NCBI RefSeq assembly: GCF_003865135.1
Contig: NZ_BHZC01000001.1
Coordinates: forward strand, 7,192,001 to 7,256,000
Direction: 5' to 3'
Length of the DNA stretch: 64,000 nt
DNA from: Streptomyces chrestomyceticus JCM 4735
Lineage (GTDB): Bacteria > Actinomycetota > Actinomycetes > Streptomycetales > Streptomycetaceae
Part shown: piece after piece, positions 10,450-18,790 of the stretch
Layout: each line of letters begins with the position of its first letter
Numbering within the stretch: the first letter of the stretch is position 1
Program-made: the position numbers and the translations under genes
Notes under the pieces: generated by a model
The model's input: the letters and a program-made list of their open reading frames with translations, nothing else
Databases searched by the model: none
What the model was told of the DNA's origin: nothing

Positions 10450-11214
10450 ATGGCAACGCTTGAGATCCACGACCTGCACGTCTCCGTCGAAGCCGAGAAC
10501 GGCTCGCGCGAGATCCTGAAGGGCGTCGACCTGACCGTGAAGCAGGGCGAGACGCACGCCATCATGGGCCCCAACGGCTCCGGCAAGTCCACCCTCGCCT
10601 ACTCGCTGGCGGGTCACCCCAAGTACACGATCACCGGCGGCACCGTCACCCTCGACGGCGAGGACGTCCTGGAGATGTCCGTCGACGAGCGCGCCCGCGC
10701 CGGCGTCTTCCTCGCCATGCAGTACCCGGTCGAGGTCCCCGGCGTCTCGGTCTCCAACTTCCTGCGTACGTCGGCCACCGCCATCCGCGGCGAGGCCCCG
10801 AAGCTGCGTACCTGGATCAAGGAGGTCAAGGAGGCCATGGAGCGGCTGTCCATGGACCCGGCCTTCGCCGAGCGCAACGTCAACGAGGGCTTCTCCGGCG
10901 GTGAGAAGAAGCGCCACGAGATCCTCCAGCTCGAGCTGCTCAAGCCGAAGATCGCGATCCTCGACGAGACCGACTCGGGCCTGGACGTCGACGCGCTGCG
11001 CGTCGTCTCCGAGGGCGTCAACCGCGTCCGCGAGTCCGGTGACGTGGGCACCCTGCTGATCACCCACTACACCCGGATTCTCCGCTACATCAAGCCCGAC
11101 CACGTGCATGTCTTCGCCAACGGCCGGATCGCCGAGTCCGGCGGCCCGGAGCTGGCGGACAAGCTGGAGGCCGAGGGCTACGAGGAGTACGTGAAGGGTG
11201 GCGCAACCGCGTGA
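10450..11214 (+). CDS. sufC: Fe-S assembly ATPase SufC
   Basis: A 254-residue ABC ATPase that powers the SufBCD scaffold. Walker A is GPNGSGKST (40-48). The SufC-specific features are all present: FLAMQYPVEVPGVS, FSGGEKKRHEILQ (signature), IAILDETDSGLDVDALRVV (Walker B and D-loop) and ITHYTRILRYIKPDHVHV. The final residues EGYEEYVKGGATA run into the overlapping GTGA start of sufS. No membrane segments, as expected. Confidence 0.97.
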   Translation: MATLEIHDLHVSVEAENGSREILKGVDLTVKQGETHAIMGPNGSGKSTLAYSLAGHPKYTITGGTVTLDGEDVLEMSVDERARAGVFLAMQYPVEVPGVSVSNFLRTSATAIRGEAPKLRTWIKEVKEAMERLSMDPAFAERNVNEGFSGGEKKRHEILQLELLKPKIAILDETDSGLDVDALRVVSEGVNRVRESGDVGTLLITHYTRILRYIKPDHVHVFANGRIAESGGPELADKLEAEGYEEYVKGGATA

Positions 11215-12467
11215 CAAAGCTGCCGGGCCTCCTCGACACAGAGGCGATCCGCAAGGACTTCCCCATCCTGGACCGACAGATCCATGACGGGAAGAAGGTC
11301 GTGTACCTGGACAACGCGGCCACCTCCCAGAAGCCCCGCCAGGTGCTCGACGCGCTGAACGGGTACTACGAGCGCTACAACGCCAACGTCCACCGCGGCG
11401 TGCATGTGCTCGCCGAGGAGGCCACGGCGCTGTACGAGGGAGCGCGCGACAAGGTCGCCGCCTTCGTCAACGCGCCCAGCCGCGACGAGGTGATCTTCAC
11501 CAAGAACGCCTCGGAGTCGCTGAACCTCGTGGCCAACATGCTCGGCTGGGCGGACGAGCCGTACCGGGTCGACCAGGACACCGAGATCGTCATCACCGAG
11601 ATGGAGCACCACTCCAACATCGTGCCGTGGCAGTTGCTCTCGCAGCGCACCGGCGCGAAGCTGAAGTGGTTCGGGCTGACCGACGACGGCCGGCTCGACC
11701 TGGACACGATCGACGAGGTCATCACCGACCGTACGAAGATCGTCTCCTTCACGCTCGTCTCCAACCTGCTGGGCACCGTCAACCCGGTCGAGGCGATCAT
11801 CCGCCGCGCCCAGGAGGTCGGCGCGCTGGTCTGCATCGATGCCTCACAGGCCGCCCCGCACATGGTGCTGGACGTGCAGGCGCTCCAGGCCGACTTCGTG
11901 GCCTTCACCGGCCACAAGATGTGCGGCCCGACCGGCATCGGCGTCCTGTGGGGCCGCCAGGAACTCCTGGAGGACCTCCCGCCGTTCCTCGGCGGCGGCG
12001 AGATGATCGAGACGGTCTCGATGCACTCCTCGACCTACGCCCCCGCGCCGCACAAGTTCGAGGCGGGCACGCCCCCGATCGCGCAGGCCGTCGGCCTCGG
12101 CGCGGCCGTGGACTACCTCTCCTCGATCGGCATGGAGAACATCGCCGCGCACGAGCACGCGATCACCGAGTACGCCGTCCAGCGGCTGCTGGAGGTCCCG
12201 GACCTGCGCATCATCGGCCCCGCCACGGCCGAGGACCGCGGCGCGACGATCTCCTTCACGCTCGGTGACATCCACCCGCACGACGTGGGTCAGGTGCTGG
12301 ACGAGCAGGGCATCGCGGTCCGGGTCGGCCACCACTGCGCGCGGCCGGTCTGCCTGCGGTACGGAATTCCCGCGACCACGCGAGCGTCTTTCTACCTGTA
12401 CTCCACTCCGGCCGAGGTCGACGCCCTCGTCGAGGGGCTGGAGCACGTCCGCAACTTCTTCGGATGA
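11211..12467 (+). CDS. sufS: Cysteine desulfurase SufS
   Basis: A 418-residue group II cysteine desulfurase, a PLP enzyme that transfers sulfur from cysteine to SufU. PLP lysine is K236 (FTGHKMCGPTG); catalytic/stacking His is in TEMEHHSNIVPW (H133/H134); the persulfide-forming Cys is C376 in RVGHHCARPVCLRYG. NAATSQKPRQV and NVHRGVHVLAEEAT are the N-terminal family blocks. It starts at GTG 11211 overlapping the sufC stop (GTGA) and is followed 20 bp later by its sulfur acceptor sufU. Confidence 0.97.
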   Translation: MTKLPGLLDTEAIRKDFPILDRQIHDGKKVVYLDNAATSQKPRQVLDALNGYYERYNANVHRGVHVLAEEATALYEGARDKVAAFVNAPSRDEVIFTKNASESLNLVANMLGWADEPYRVDQDTEIVITEMEHHSNIVPWQLLSQRTGAKLKWFGLTDDGRLDLDTIDEVITDRTKIVSFTLVSNLLGTVNPVEAIIRRAQEVGALVCIDASQAAPHMVLDVQALQADFVAFTGHKMCGPTGIGVLWGRQELLEDLPPFLGGGEMIETVSMHSSTYAPAPHKFEAGTPPIAQAVGLGAAVDYLSSIGMENIAAHEHAITEYAVQRLLEVPDLRIIGPATAEDRGATISFTLGDIHPHDVGQVLDEQGIAVRVGHHCARPVCLRYGIPATTRASFYLYSTPAEVDALVEGLEHVRNFFG

Positions 12468-12487
12468 GGACGAGGACTGACTGAGCC

Positions 12488-12946
12488 GTGAAGCTGGATT
12501 CCATGTACCAGGACGTCATCCTGGACCACTACAAGCACCCGCACGGGCGCGGTCTTCGGGACGGCGACGCCGAGGTGCACCACGTCAACCCGACCTGCGG
12601 TGACGAGATCACCCTGCGCGTACGGCTCAACGGTGCGACCGTGGAAGACGTGTCGTACGAGGGCCAGGGCTGCTCCATCAGCCAGGCCAGCGCGTCCGTG
12701 CTCAACGACCTGCTGGTCGGCAAGGAGCTGGGCGAGGCGCAGAAGATCCAGGAGACCTTCCTGGAGCTGATGCAGTCCCGCGGCCAGCTTGAGCCGGACG
12801 ACGCGATGGAGGAGGTGCTGGAGGACGCCGTGGCGTTCGCCGGCGTCTCGAAGTACCCGGCCCGCGTCAAGTGCGCCCTGCTGAGCTGGATGGCTTGGAA
12901 GGACGCCACCGCCAAGGCCCTCTCCGAGGAAGCGAAAACCGCATGA
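12488..12946 (+). CDS. sufU: Zinc-dependent sulfurtransferase SufU
   Basis: A 152-residue IscU-like SufU, which accepts persulfide sulfur from SufS in Gram-positive bacteria. Start GTG, MKLDSMYQDVILDHYKHPHG being the usual N-terminus. Metal and sulfur-accepting residues are C37 and D39 (NPTCGD), C62 (GQGCSISQAS) and C129 (RVKCALLSW). The insertion of about 19 residues between C62 and C129 (LEPDDAMEEVL region) is typical of SufU rather than IscU. Its stop overlaps the next gene (ATGA). Confidence 0.96.
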   Translation: MKLDSMYQDVILDHYKHPHGRGLRDGDAEVHHVNPTCGDEITLRVRLNGATVEDVSYEGQGCSISQASASVLNDLLVGKELGEAQKIQETFLELMQSRGQLEPDDAMEEVLEDAVAFAGVSKYPARVKCALLSWMAWKDATAKALSEEAKTA

Positions 12947-13278
12947 CCGACAACGCAGTGACCACCAAGCCGGCCTCGGAGGAAGAGGTCCGCGAGGCCC
13001 TCTACGACGTCGTCGACCCCGAGCTGGGCATCGACGTCGTCAATCTGGGCCTGATCTACGGCATCCACGTCGACGACGCCAACATCGCCACCATCGACAT
13101 GACGCTCACCTCGGCGGCCTGCCCGCTGACCGACGTCATCGAGGACCAGGCGAAGTCCGCCACGGACGGCATCGTCAGCGAACTGAAGATCAACTGGGTC
13201 TGGATGCCGCCGTGGGGCCCGGACAAGATCACCGACGAGGGACGTGAGCAGCTCCGGGCACTGGGGTTCAACGTCTGA
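12943..13278 (+). CDS. sufT: SufT / MIP18-family (DUF59) Fe-S maturation protein
   Basis: A 111-residue DUF59 protein. YDVVDPELGIDVVNLGLIYGI is the hallmark N-terminal block and LTSAACPLTDVIEDQ holds the conserved Cys; VWMPPWGPDKITDEGREQLRALGFNV is the typical C-terminus. SufT proteins act late in Fe-S cluster delivery to target proteins. It is translationally coupled to sufU and is the last gene of the operon, 22 bp before a strong terminator. Confidence 0.95.
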   Translation: MTDNAVTTKPASEEEVREALYDVVDPELGIDVVNLGLIYGIHVDDANIATIDMTLTSAACPLTDVIEDQAKSATDGIVSELKINWVWMPPWGPDKITDEGREQLRALGFNV

Positions 13279-13300
13279 TCGGGGTCTTTCCCGACTGTTT

Positions 13301-13349
13301 CGGCTGTGCCCGCCGGGTTTTCCTGGCGGGCACAGCCGTTTTCGGTTTT
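13301..13349 (+). terminator. Rho-independent terminator of the suf operon
   Basis: A 14-bp perfect stem (13301-13314 pairing with 13325-13338; left arm CGGCTGTGCCCGCC) with a 10-nt loop is followed by TTTTCGGTTTT. It lies 23 bp after sufT. A nearly identical hairpin recurs at 16944-16985 on the other side of the peptide/ABC cassette. Confidence 0.9.
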
Positions 13350-13628
13350 CCGGCCGCGGCAGGTGCGGCAGAAAAGGTTTCGCAATGCCGCAAAGGGAAG
13401 GAACGCTTCAGGTCCAGGTATGGGCGTTGCAGGCGCTGGTGCGGTCAAACATCGAATTCCCGTGACGCGCTCCGAGTCGGAAAGATCTCCTCCGGTATGT
13501 TGCCGCCGTGGCAAAGCAATGGCCGGGACGGTACTTATTTCCCCGGTCCCCGGCTGTGAATATCAGCAACGTTCCGCACCCTTCGGTACCGGCCGGAGGG
13601 TGTCTTCGCAGCAGCGGAAGGACGCTCC
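13350..13628 (+). promoter_or_regulatory. Leader region of the secreted peptide gene
   Basis: About 280 bp without a supported gene, AT-richer than the surroundings. It presumably carries the promoter for the peptide/ABC cassette. A GGAAGGA ribosome binding site (about 13616-13622) precedes the ATG at 13629. No clear operator palindrome was found. Confidence 0.45.
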
Positions 13629-13988
13629 ATGAAGAGAACCGGTCGATTAGCGACCCGTGCTGCCGTGGTGATCGCGGGGGTCGCCATAGCAGCGGGATCC
13701 ACCACCGCCTTCGCGGACATGGACCGCTACACCTCGGGCGCCCATTCATGGCGGACGGGCGCCGGGAAACAGGTAGGTCTCCAGGACACCAAGGGAGACC
13801 GCAACTCCGTAAAGGCCGAGTACAACCGCAACAGACCCAGCAACACGCTGTACACCCTGTGGAACCACAGCGGCCAGGGCACCAAGGTGTACAGCAACAT
13901 GGGCGGGAAGGTGTGGGACATGCGCGTCTGCACCGAGATCGACAAGTGGCCGGACGACTGTTCCAACTGGTGGAGCGACGACCACTGA
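13629..13988 (+). CDS. Small secreted peptide, bacteriocin-like, unknown
   Basis: A 119-residue precursor with a clear Sec signal peptide: basic MKRTGRLATR, hydrophobic AAVVIAGVAIAAG, and a likely cleavage after A29 (AFA|D). The 90-residue mature part is rich in Trp, Tyr, Asn and Gly (ten aromatic or more), with repeated WN/YN-type turns such as LYTLWNHSGQG and two cysteines, C101 and C111 (CTEIDKWPDDC), able to form one disulfide. I do not recognise the family. Size, secretion signal and the following ABC cassette resemble lactococcin-972-type bacteriocin loci, but the mature sequence is not clearly of that family. Confidence 0.75.
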   Translation: MKRTGRLATRAAVVIAGVAIAAGSTTAFADMDRYTSGAHSWRTGAGKQVGLQDTKGDRNSVKAEYNRNRPSNTLYTLWNHSGQGTKVYSNMGGKVWDMRVCTEIDKWPDDCSNWWSDDH

Positions 13989-14077
13989 GCCGTAGCGATC
14001 TCCTGCGACAGAGCGCTGCCCGGAATGTCCTCACCCGGGCAGCGCGTCGCTGATTCCCCTCTCCGAAAGGCGGACGC

Positions 14078-14752
14078 GTGACGGAAGCGTTGTCACCCCT
14101 CGACATTCAAGGGCTGAGGTACGAAGTGGGGGGCCGGCGCTTGCTCGAAGGGCTCGGACTCACGGTGCGTGCCGGTGAGTCCGTGGCCGTCATGGGCCCG
14201 TCCGGGTCCGGCAAGAGCACGCTCCTCTCCGTCGTCCTCGGACTCGTGCGGCCGGACGCCGGAACCGTATGCGTAGCCGGGCAGGACATGGCGGCGTTAC
14301 GTGGCCGGCGGCTGGCGGAGCACCGGAGAAAACACCTGGGCATGGTCTTCCAGTTCGGCGAATTACTGCCGGAACTCTCCCCGGTGGAGAATGTCGCCCT
14401 GCCGGCTCTGCTGGACGGCGCGGACCGTGACCGCGCCTATGCCGACAGCCGGGAGCTCCTGGACGAACTGGGCGTGCCCGCCCACGGCACGGCGACCGGC
14501 GACCTGTCCGGCGGCGAGCGGCAGCGGGTCGCCGTGGCGCGCGCCCTGATCGGCAGCCCGTCGCTGCTCCTGGCGGACGAACCCACCGGCGCGCTCGACG
14601 CGGAGGCGCGGGACCACGTGGCCGGGACGCTGTTCGCCGTACCGGCCTCACGTCAGTGCGGGCTGCTCGTCGTGACGCACGATCCCTCGGTGGCGGAGCG
14701 GGCTGACCGGGTCATGCACCTGGAACAAGGTGCCCTCGCAGGTGCGCGGTGA
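14078..14752 (+). CDS. MacB/LolD-type ABC transporter ATPase
   Basis: A 224-residue ATPase. Walker A GPSGSGKST (40-48), Q-loop MVFQFGELLPELSPVENV, signature LSGGERQRVAVARAL, Walker B LLLADEPTGALD and H-loop VVTHDPSVAERADRV are all intact. The LPELSPVENV(A)LP pattern is that of the LolD/MacB branch, whose partners are FtsX-like permeases working mechanically rather than as classical importers. GAAAGG precedes the GTG start. It overlaps its permease by GTGA and follows the secreted peptide by 89 bp. Confidence 0.92.
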   Translation: MTEALSPLDIQGLRYEVGGRRLLEGLGLTVRAGESVAVMGPSGSGKSTLLSVVLGLVRPDAGTVCVAGQDMAALRGRRLAEHRRKHLGMVFQFGELLPELSPVENVALPALLDGADRDRAYADSRELLDELGVPAHGTATGDLSGGERQRVAVARALIGSPSLLLADEPTGALDAEARDHVAGTLFAVPASRQCGLLVVTHDPSVAERADRVMHLEQGALAGAR

Positions 14753-16935
14753 AGCGCGGCCGGATGCGCCACATGCTGCGCATCGGCCGGGCGGCGGGGC
14801 GGTCCGCCGAGGGAGGCCGGGCACGCTTCTGGGCTCTGCTGGCCGCCACGACGGTCGTCGCCGTAACGCTCTGCTCGTTGGCCGTCACGGCTGCGACGTG
14901 GGAGGGGCGCGAACAGCGGGGCGAGGCGCGCGTACCCACCTTCGCCGAGCAGGGCGACCGGCCTTCGGCTCTATGGAGCCGCTACTGGGACGGCTACCAA
15001 GGACGCCAGTTCACCGTGGTCGTCATCGCTCCCCTCACCGACGACGCGCCGCTCCCGCCCGGAGTCGCACGATGGCCGGGCCCCGGTGAGGTGTTCCTGT
15101 CACCGGCGCTGGCCGACGGACCCGCGAGCGAGGACTTCCCCCGCCGCTACGGTACCCAGGTCGGCACCATCTCGGCCGAAGGGCTGGCATCGCCCGGCGA
15201 ACGGCTGGCCTACGTACGCCCCACCACGGCCATGCTCGGTACCGCACGCATGGAGAAGATCGTCGGGTACGGAGGCCCCGGACCGGTCTTCGGCGACCTC
15301 CGGGTCGTCGGCCCACGGTCGTCCATGCTGGCCATGATCGGCGTACTGCTTGGCCTCCCCGCTCTGGGACTGGCCGCGGCGGCGGCCAGAATGGGGGCCG
15401 CCGGCCGAGACCGCCGCGACGCCCTGCTGCGCACCCTTGGCGCCGGCCGGACCGCGCGCGCATGGATGGACATCGGCGCCGCGGTACGGCCCGTGTGCGC
15501 CGGCGCCGCAGTCGCGGCCCTCCTCACCGTTCCGTTCCTGCTGGCAGACGTCGAACTGCCCTGGATCGACTACACGTTGTACGCCCCGGACCTGCGACGC
15601 GTCGGCGGGACCCTGGCGGCCGCCGTAGCGGCCTCCGTCGTGGGAATGCTCGGCCTGATCCTCCTGCTGCGTCCGGCCGCCGTGCACAAGGGAACGTCCA
15701 CCACACCCCGTGCGGCAGGCAGCGGCCTCCTGCGGCTCCTGGCCCTGGGCTCCTGTCCCGCCTTTCTCGTCCTGGCCCTGACATCGAAGAGCTTCGGCGC
15801 GCAACGCTCGGCAGCCGCCTACCTGTTCGCGGTCGTCGGCGTGTGGGCGACCCTCCCCTGGGTGATCGGCTGGCTCGCTTCGCGCATCAGCGGCAGGGCG
15901 TCGAGATCACCGCGCCGCAGCGGCGACCCGGCACGTCTGATAGCCGCCCGCACCACCGCGGCCCGCCCCGGCATGGTGGTGCGTCTGGTGGCCGCCATGG
16001 TCATCGCCATCGGAGTCGTCGGCCAGACCCAGATCATCACCAGCCTGCTGTTCGCCCGCTCCGGTGACGAGGAACAGTTGAAGTCCGTACAGGGCCAGAC
16101 CATGGCGCTCGTGCAGACGTCGGCCACGCGGTTCACGGACGCCTTCACCGCCGCGCTTCCCGCCGGGGCGCACGCCGTCGCCGTCAGCGCGGGAGACATC
16201 CGGCCGGACGGTTCCAGCGGCAGCCGGATTCTCCAAGGACCGTGCGACAGCCTTCGCGCACTACGGCTGCCGTGCCCTGCCGCCGGACAGGAGGCGCACG
16301 TACCGTACGGTGACCTCGACCAGCGCCTGCGCGTATCCGGCTACCAGAGTTTCGGCCCGACGCCCGCCATCGTCCGTACCGGGCCGGTCGTTGCCGTCGA
16401 CCGCCCCGGTGGCCTACAGGCCGTCGTCTTCACCGACACCGACAAACCCATGGACATCCCGGCCGTCAAACGCGCCGCGCACCTCCACTTGAGCGTGAAG
16501 GCCCTCGCCGAACCGGTGGCCGAGGACGGAGCGAAGTCCTTCACCGTCGGATACCAGTCCCGCTGGATCCCCTTCCTCGGCACCGTCGGCACGGTCGTCC
16601 TGCTGACCGCCATGGCACTCGCGTCCCTCTCCGAATTCCTGCGCTTCTCGCAGACCCTCGCCCCGCTCACCGTGCTCACCGGCCGGAGCAGGATCTTCCA
16701 CACGACGGCGTTCTGGTGCCTGGGAGCCCCGCTCCTGGGCGCGGGCGCCATCGGCGCCGTCGCGCATGTCGTCCTGGTCCAGCCCGTCACGGGAGGAGAG
16801 GGCGGCGCGACCCTGTCCTGGAACCTGGTCACCGCCGTCCTGCTGGCCACCGCACTCCTGGCCGCCGCGGCAACGGCTGCGGGCGGCGCCACGGCGGCGC
16901 GCCGCGCGCAGGGGTGGCGGCCCCGCGCCGACTGA
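14749..16935 (+). CDS. FtsX-like ABC transporter permease
   Basis: A 728-residue membrane protein with the architecture of duplicated FtsX permeases: one helix at about residues 28-50, a first extracellular part (to about 185), helices around 195-215, 248-270 and 290-312, a central group near 330-385, a second helix at 405-430, a large extracellular part (about 440-615), and three final helices (about 615-640, 665-690, 695-720). No cysteine or protease motifs. With the preceding ATPase it probably exports, senses or gives self-immunity to the secreted peptide at 13629; that role is inferred from synteny. Confidence 0.85.
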   Translation: MKRGRMRHMLRIGRAAGRSAEGGRARFWALLAATTVVAVTLCSLAVTAATWEGREQRGEARVPTFAEQGDRPSALWSRYWDGYQGRQFTVVVIAPLTDDAPLPPGVARWPGPGEVFLSPALADGPASEDFPRRYGTQVGTISAEGLASPGERLAYVRPTTAMLGTARMEKIVGYGGPGPVFGDLRVVGPRSSMLAMIGVLLGLPALGLAAAAARMGAAGRDRRDALLRTLGAGRTARAWMDIGAAVRPVCAGAAVAALLTVPFLLADVELPWIDYTLYAPDLRRVGGTLAAAVAASVVGMLGLILLLRPAAVHKGTSTTPRAAGSGLLRLLALGSCPAFLVLALTSKSFGAQRSAAAYLFAVVGVWATLPWVIGWLASRISGRASRSPRRSGDPARLIAARTTAARPGMVVRLVAAMVIAIGVVGQTQIITSLLFARSGDEEQLKSVQGQTMALVQTSATRFTDAFTAALPAGAHAVAVSAGDIRPDGSSGSRILQGPCDSLRALRLPCPAAGQEAHVPYGDLDQRLRVSGYQSFGPTPAIVRTGPVVAVDRPGGLQAVVFTDTDKPMDIPAVKRAAHLHLSVKALAEPVAEDGAKSFTVGYQSRWIPFLGTVGTVVLLTAMALASLSEFLRFSQTLAPLTVLTGRSRIFHTTAFWCLGAPLLGAGAIGAVAHVVLVQPVTGGEGGATLSWNLVTAVLLATALLAAAATAAGGATAARRAQGWRPRAD

Positions 16936-16943
16936 CCGAGAGC

Positions 16944-16985
16944 GCTGTGCCCGCCGGGTTCTCCCGGCGGGCACAGCCGTTTCCG
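16944..16985. terminator. Bidirectional terminator after ABC cassette
   Basis: A 15-bp perfect stem (16944-16958 with 16963-16977; left arm GCTGTGCCCGCCGGG) and a TTCT loop, followed by CGTTT. It separates the convergent permease (stop 16935) and the minus-strand gene (stop 16989). It matches the suf terminator at 39 of 42 positions. Confidence 0.85.
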
Positions 16986-16988
16986 CGT

Positions 16989-17213
16989 CTACTTGCGCGC
17001 CGCCCGGAAAACCTCGGTCATCTGCACAGCCGTGACGATGTTGATGCGGCCGGTTTCGATGAGATGAGCGGGCGCGCCCAGCCCGGCAACCGGGTGCGGG
17101 TCCAGCCGGAGACTGGGGAACTGGATGCCGACGGCACGGGCGGCTTCGCCGAGGTCGCACATGATTTCGCGGGCGGTTTCGGCGGGGGAGAGGTTCTCGT
17201 AGTGGTGGGACAT
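16989..17213 (-). CDS. Hypothetical protein, 74 aa
   Basis: A 74-residue protein, MSHHYENLSPAETAREIMCD..., mostly helical at the N-terminus with a LETGRINIVTAVQMTEVFRAA end. It has a strong ribosome binding site (GGAGGT, 7 nt upstream of the ATG at 17213). It is divergent from the XRE/DUF397 pair, an arrangement commonly seen with such pairs in Streptomyces. Family not recognised. Confidence 0.75.
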   Translation of the reverse strand: MSHHYENLSPAETAREIMCDLGEAARAVGIQFPSLRLDPHPVAGLGAPAHLIETGRINIVTAVQMTEVFRAARK

Positions 17214-17331
17214 GCGCTGTACCTCCGTAGGGGGGCGGGTGGTTGTTTCCGCTTACAGAGTGGAGTCGCGCGAGTACGCTCGCCAGCAGGTGACACGTGA
17301 CAGCGCACGGGTCACGCAAGGGGGTAAACGC

Positions 17332-18159
17332 ATGGCTGGTCGTCGTATTCCGAAGTCGCGCACGGCGTACGGAGAGGAACTGCGGGAGCGGCGGGAGGCG
17401 GCCGGTCTGACGCAGGAAAAGTTGAGCGAGCGCGCCGTGATGTCGCGCACCCACATCGCCCACATCGAAGCGGGCAGGCGGAAGCCGGCTCCGGACGACG
17501 CACGACGCCTGGATCAAGTGCTTGACACGGGTGGGGTGTTCGAGCGGTTCCTGCCGGCGTTGGACACCCGAACTTTGGCTGAGCACTTCGAGCAGGTGGC
17601 AGATTTTGAGCAACAGGCAACGGTGATCCGCGAGTACGGGGCCACGTTGGTGCCGGGCTTGCTTCAGACGGAGGCGTATGCACGCGCAGTGTTCCGTGCC
17701 TACTACCCGCCGAAGAGCGCAGAGGAATGTGACGGCCTGCTCGTCACGCGACTGGAGCGGTCGGAAATCCTGGCCGATCCGGTGTCTCCCGTTTTCTGGG
17801 TGGTGCTCGACGAGGCAGTCGTGCGTCGGCCAGTCGGTGGGCCCGGAGTGATGGCGGCGCAGTTGCGGCACATCACCGAACTGGGAGAGCGCGAGCGAAT
17901 TCGCCTTCACGTTCTGCCCTTTTCGGCCGGAGCCCACTCATTGCTGGAGAGCGGCTTGATGCTCATGTGGTTCGATGACGCGCCTCCCATCGCTTACGTG
18001 GAGGGCCTGCACTCCGGCACGGTGCATGACGATCCGACGGTAGTTCTGGACAGTCAGGCGGCCTACTATCGGGTCTTGGGCGACGCGCGGTCGCACGAGG
18101 AGTCGTTGGGCCTGCTCAGGGCAGTCGCGGAGGGCTACGAACATGAACGGCAGCAGTAA
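17332..18159 (+). CDS. XRE regulator with DUF5753 domain
   Basis: A 275-residue DNA-binding protein. Residues 10-70 form the XRE helix-turn-helix (ELRERREAAGLTQEKLSERAVMSRTHIAHIEAGRR); residues 95-270 are a DUF5753 domain, with the usual IREYGATLVPGLLQTEAYARAV and LHVLPFSAGAH segments. Such proteins pair with DUF397 proteins, as here. AAGGGGG precedes the ATG at 17332. The 3' end overlaps the DUF397 gene by 17 bp. What it regulates is unknown; neighbours include the RiPP cluster. Confidence 0.93.
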   Translation: MAGRRIPKSRTAYGEELRERREAAGLTQEKLSERAVMSRTHIAHIEAGRRKPAPDDARRLDQVLDTGGVFERFLPALDTRTLAEHFEQVADFEQQATVIREYGATLVPGLLQTEAYARAVFRAYYPPKSAEECDGLLVTRLERSEILADPVSPVFWVVLDEAVVRRPVGGPGVMAAQLRHITELGERERIRLHVLPFSAGAHSLLESGLMLMWFDDAPPIAYVEGLHSGTVHDDPTVVLDSQAAYYRVLGDARSHEESLGLLRAVAEGYEHERQQ

Positions 18160-18352
18160 CGACCTCGCGGGGTGGCGCAAGTCCACTTACAGCGGTGGTG
18201 GTGGGGGCAACTGCCTTGAGGTGTGGGACGGGATACCCGGGCTGATCCCGGTACGGGACTCAAAAGCCCCCCACGGCCCGGCGCTGGTTTTCTCTCACGT
18301 CGCGTTCGCGGCCTTCGTCGGTGCCCTCAACCGCGGTGAGTTCTCCGCCTGA
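18143..18352 (+). CDS. DUF397 protein, partner of XRE regulator
   Basis: A 69-residue DUF397 protein with the family signature WRKSTYSGGGGGNCLEVW, then IPVRDSKAPHGPALVFSHVAFAAFVGAL. These small acidic proteins act as antagonists or partners of the adjacent XRE/DUF5753 regulator in Streptomyces development and antibiotic control (WhiJ-type modules). It starts inside the 3' end of the regulator gene and is followed by a hairpin at 18374. Confidence 0.93.
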   Translation: MNGSSNDLAGWRKSTYSGGGGGNCLEVWDGIPGLIPVRDSKAPHGPALVFSHVAFAAFVGALNRGEFSA

Positions 18353-18373
18353 TCACTCGTCCAACCCCCTGAC

Positions 18374-18412
18374 ACGGCCATGCCCGCCCGGCACACTGGC
18401 GGGCATGGCCGT
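18374..18412 (+). terminator. 15-bp hairpin spanning the next gene's start codon
   Basis: Arms 18374-18388 (ACGGCCATGCCCGCC) and 18398-18412 pair perfectly over 15 bp with a 9-nt loop, followed by TTTCT. It lies 21 bp after DUF397 and looks like its terminator. The ATG of the VOC gene (18405) is inside the 3' arm, so any read-through message would have its start codon buried in the stem. Confidence 0.75.
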
Positions 18413-18770
18413 TTCTCTGCATCAGTTGTCCTTCGACGCGCACGACCTGAAGGGGCTCGCCACCTTCTGGGCCCAGGTGCTGGACTGGCGCATCGTGTAC
18501 GAGGACGAGGAAGAAGTGATCATCGCGGTGGACGAGAACGCACTGCCGGGCATCGGTTTCCTCGCGGTACCGGAGGCGAAGGCGGGCAAGAACCGGCTGC
18601 ACGTCGAACTGACGCCGGACGACCAGGCCGCAGAGGTCGAGCGGATCATCGGGCTCGGGGCGCGCCGGGTGGATGTGGGGCAGGGGGACGACGTGTCGTG
18701 GGTGGTGCTGGCAGATCCCGAGGGGAACGAGTTCTGCGTGCTGAGGCCGAAGAAGTCGTTGGTGGACTGA
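18405..18770 (+). CDS. VOC (glyoxalase/bleomycin-resistance) family protein
   Basis: A 121-residue single VOC-superfamily protein. The paired beta-alpha-beta-beta-beta folds are visible: LHQLSFDAHDLKGLATFWAQVLDW first, then RLHVELTPDDQAAEVERIIGLGARRVD, WVVLADPEGNEFCVL. The latter is the usual C-terminal block with a Glu metal-ligand position. It may be a small-molecule-binding or resistance protein; substrate unknown. The ATG at 18405 has no clear Shine-Dalgarno and sits in a hairpin arm, suggesting leaderless expression or restricted read-through translation. Confidence 0.88.
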   Translation: MAVSLHQLSFDAHDLKGLATFWAQVLDWRIVYEDEEEVIIAVDENALPGIGFLAVPEAKAGKNRLHVELTPDDQAAEVERIIGLGARRVDVGQGDDVSWVVLADPEGNEFCVLRPKKSLVD

Positions 18771-18790
18771 GGTGCGGCGGGTCCCCGCGG

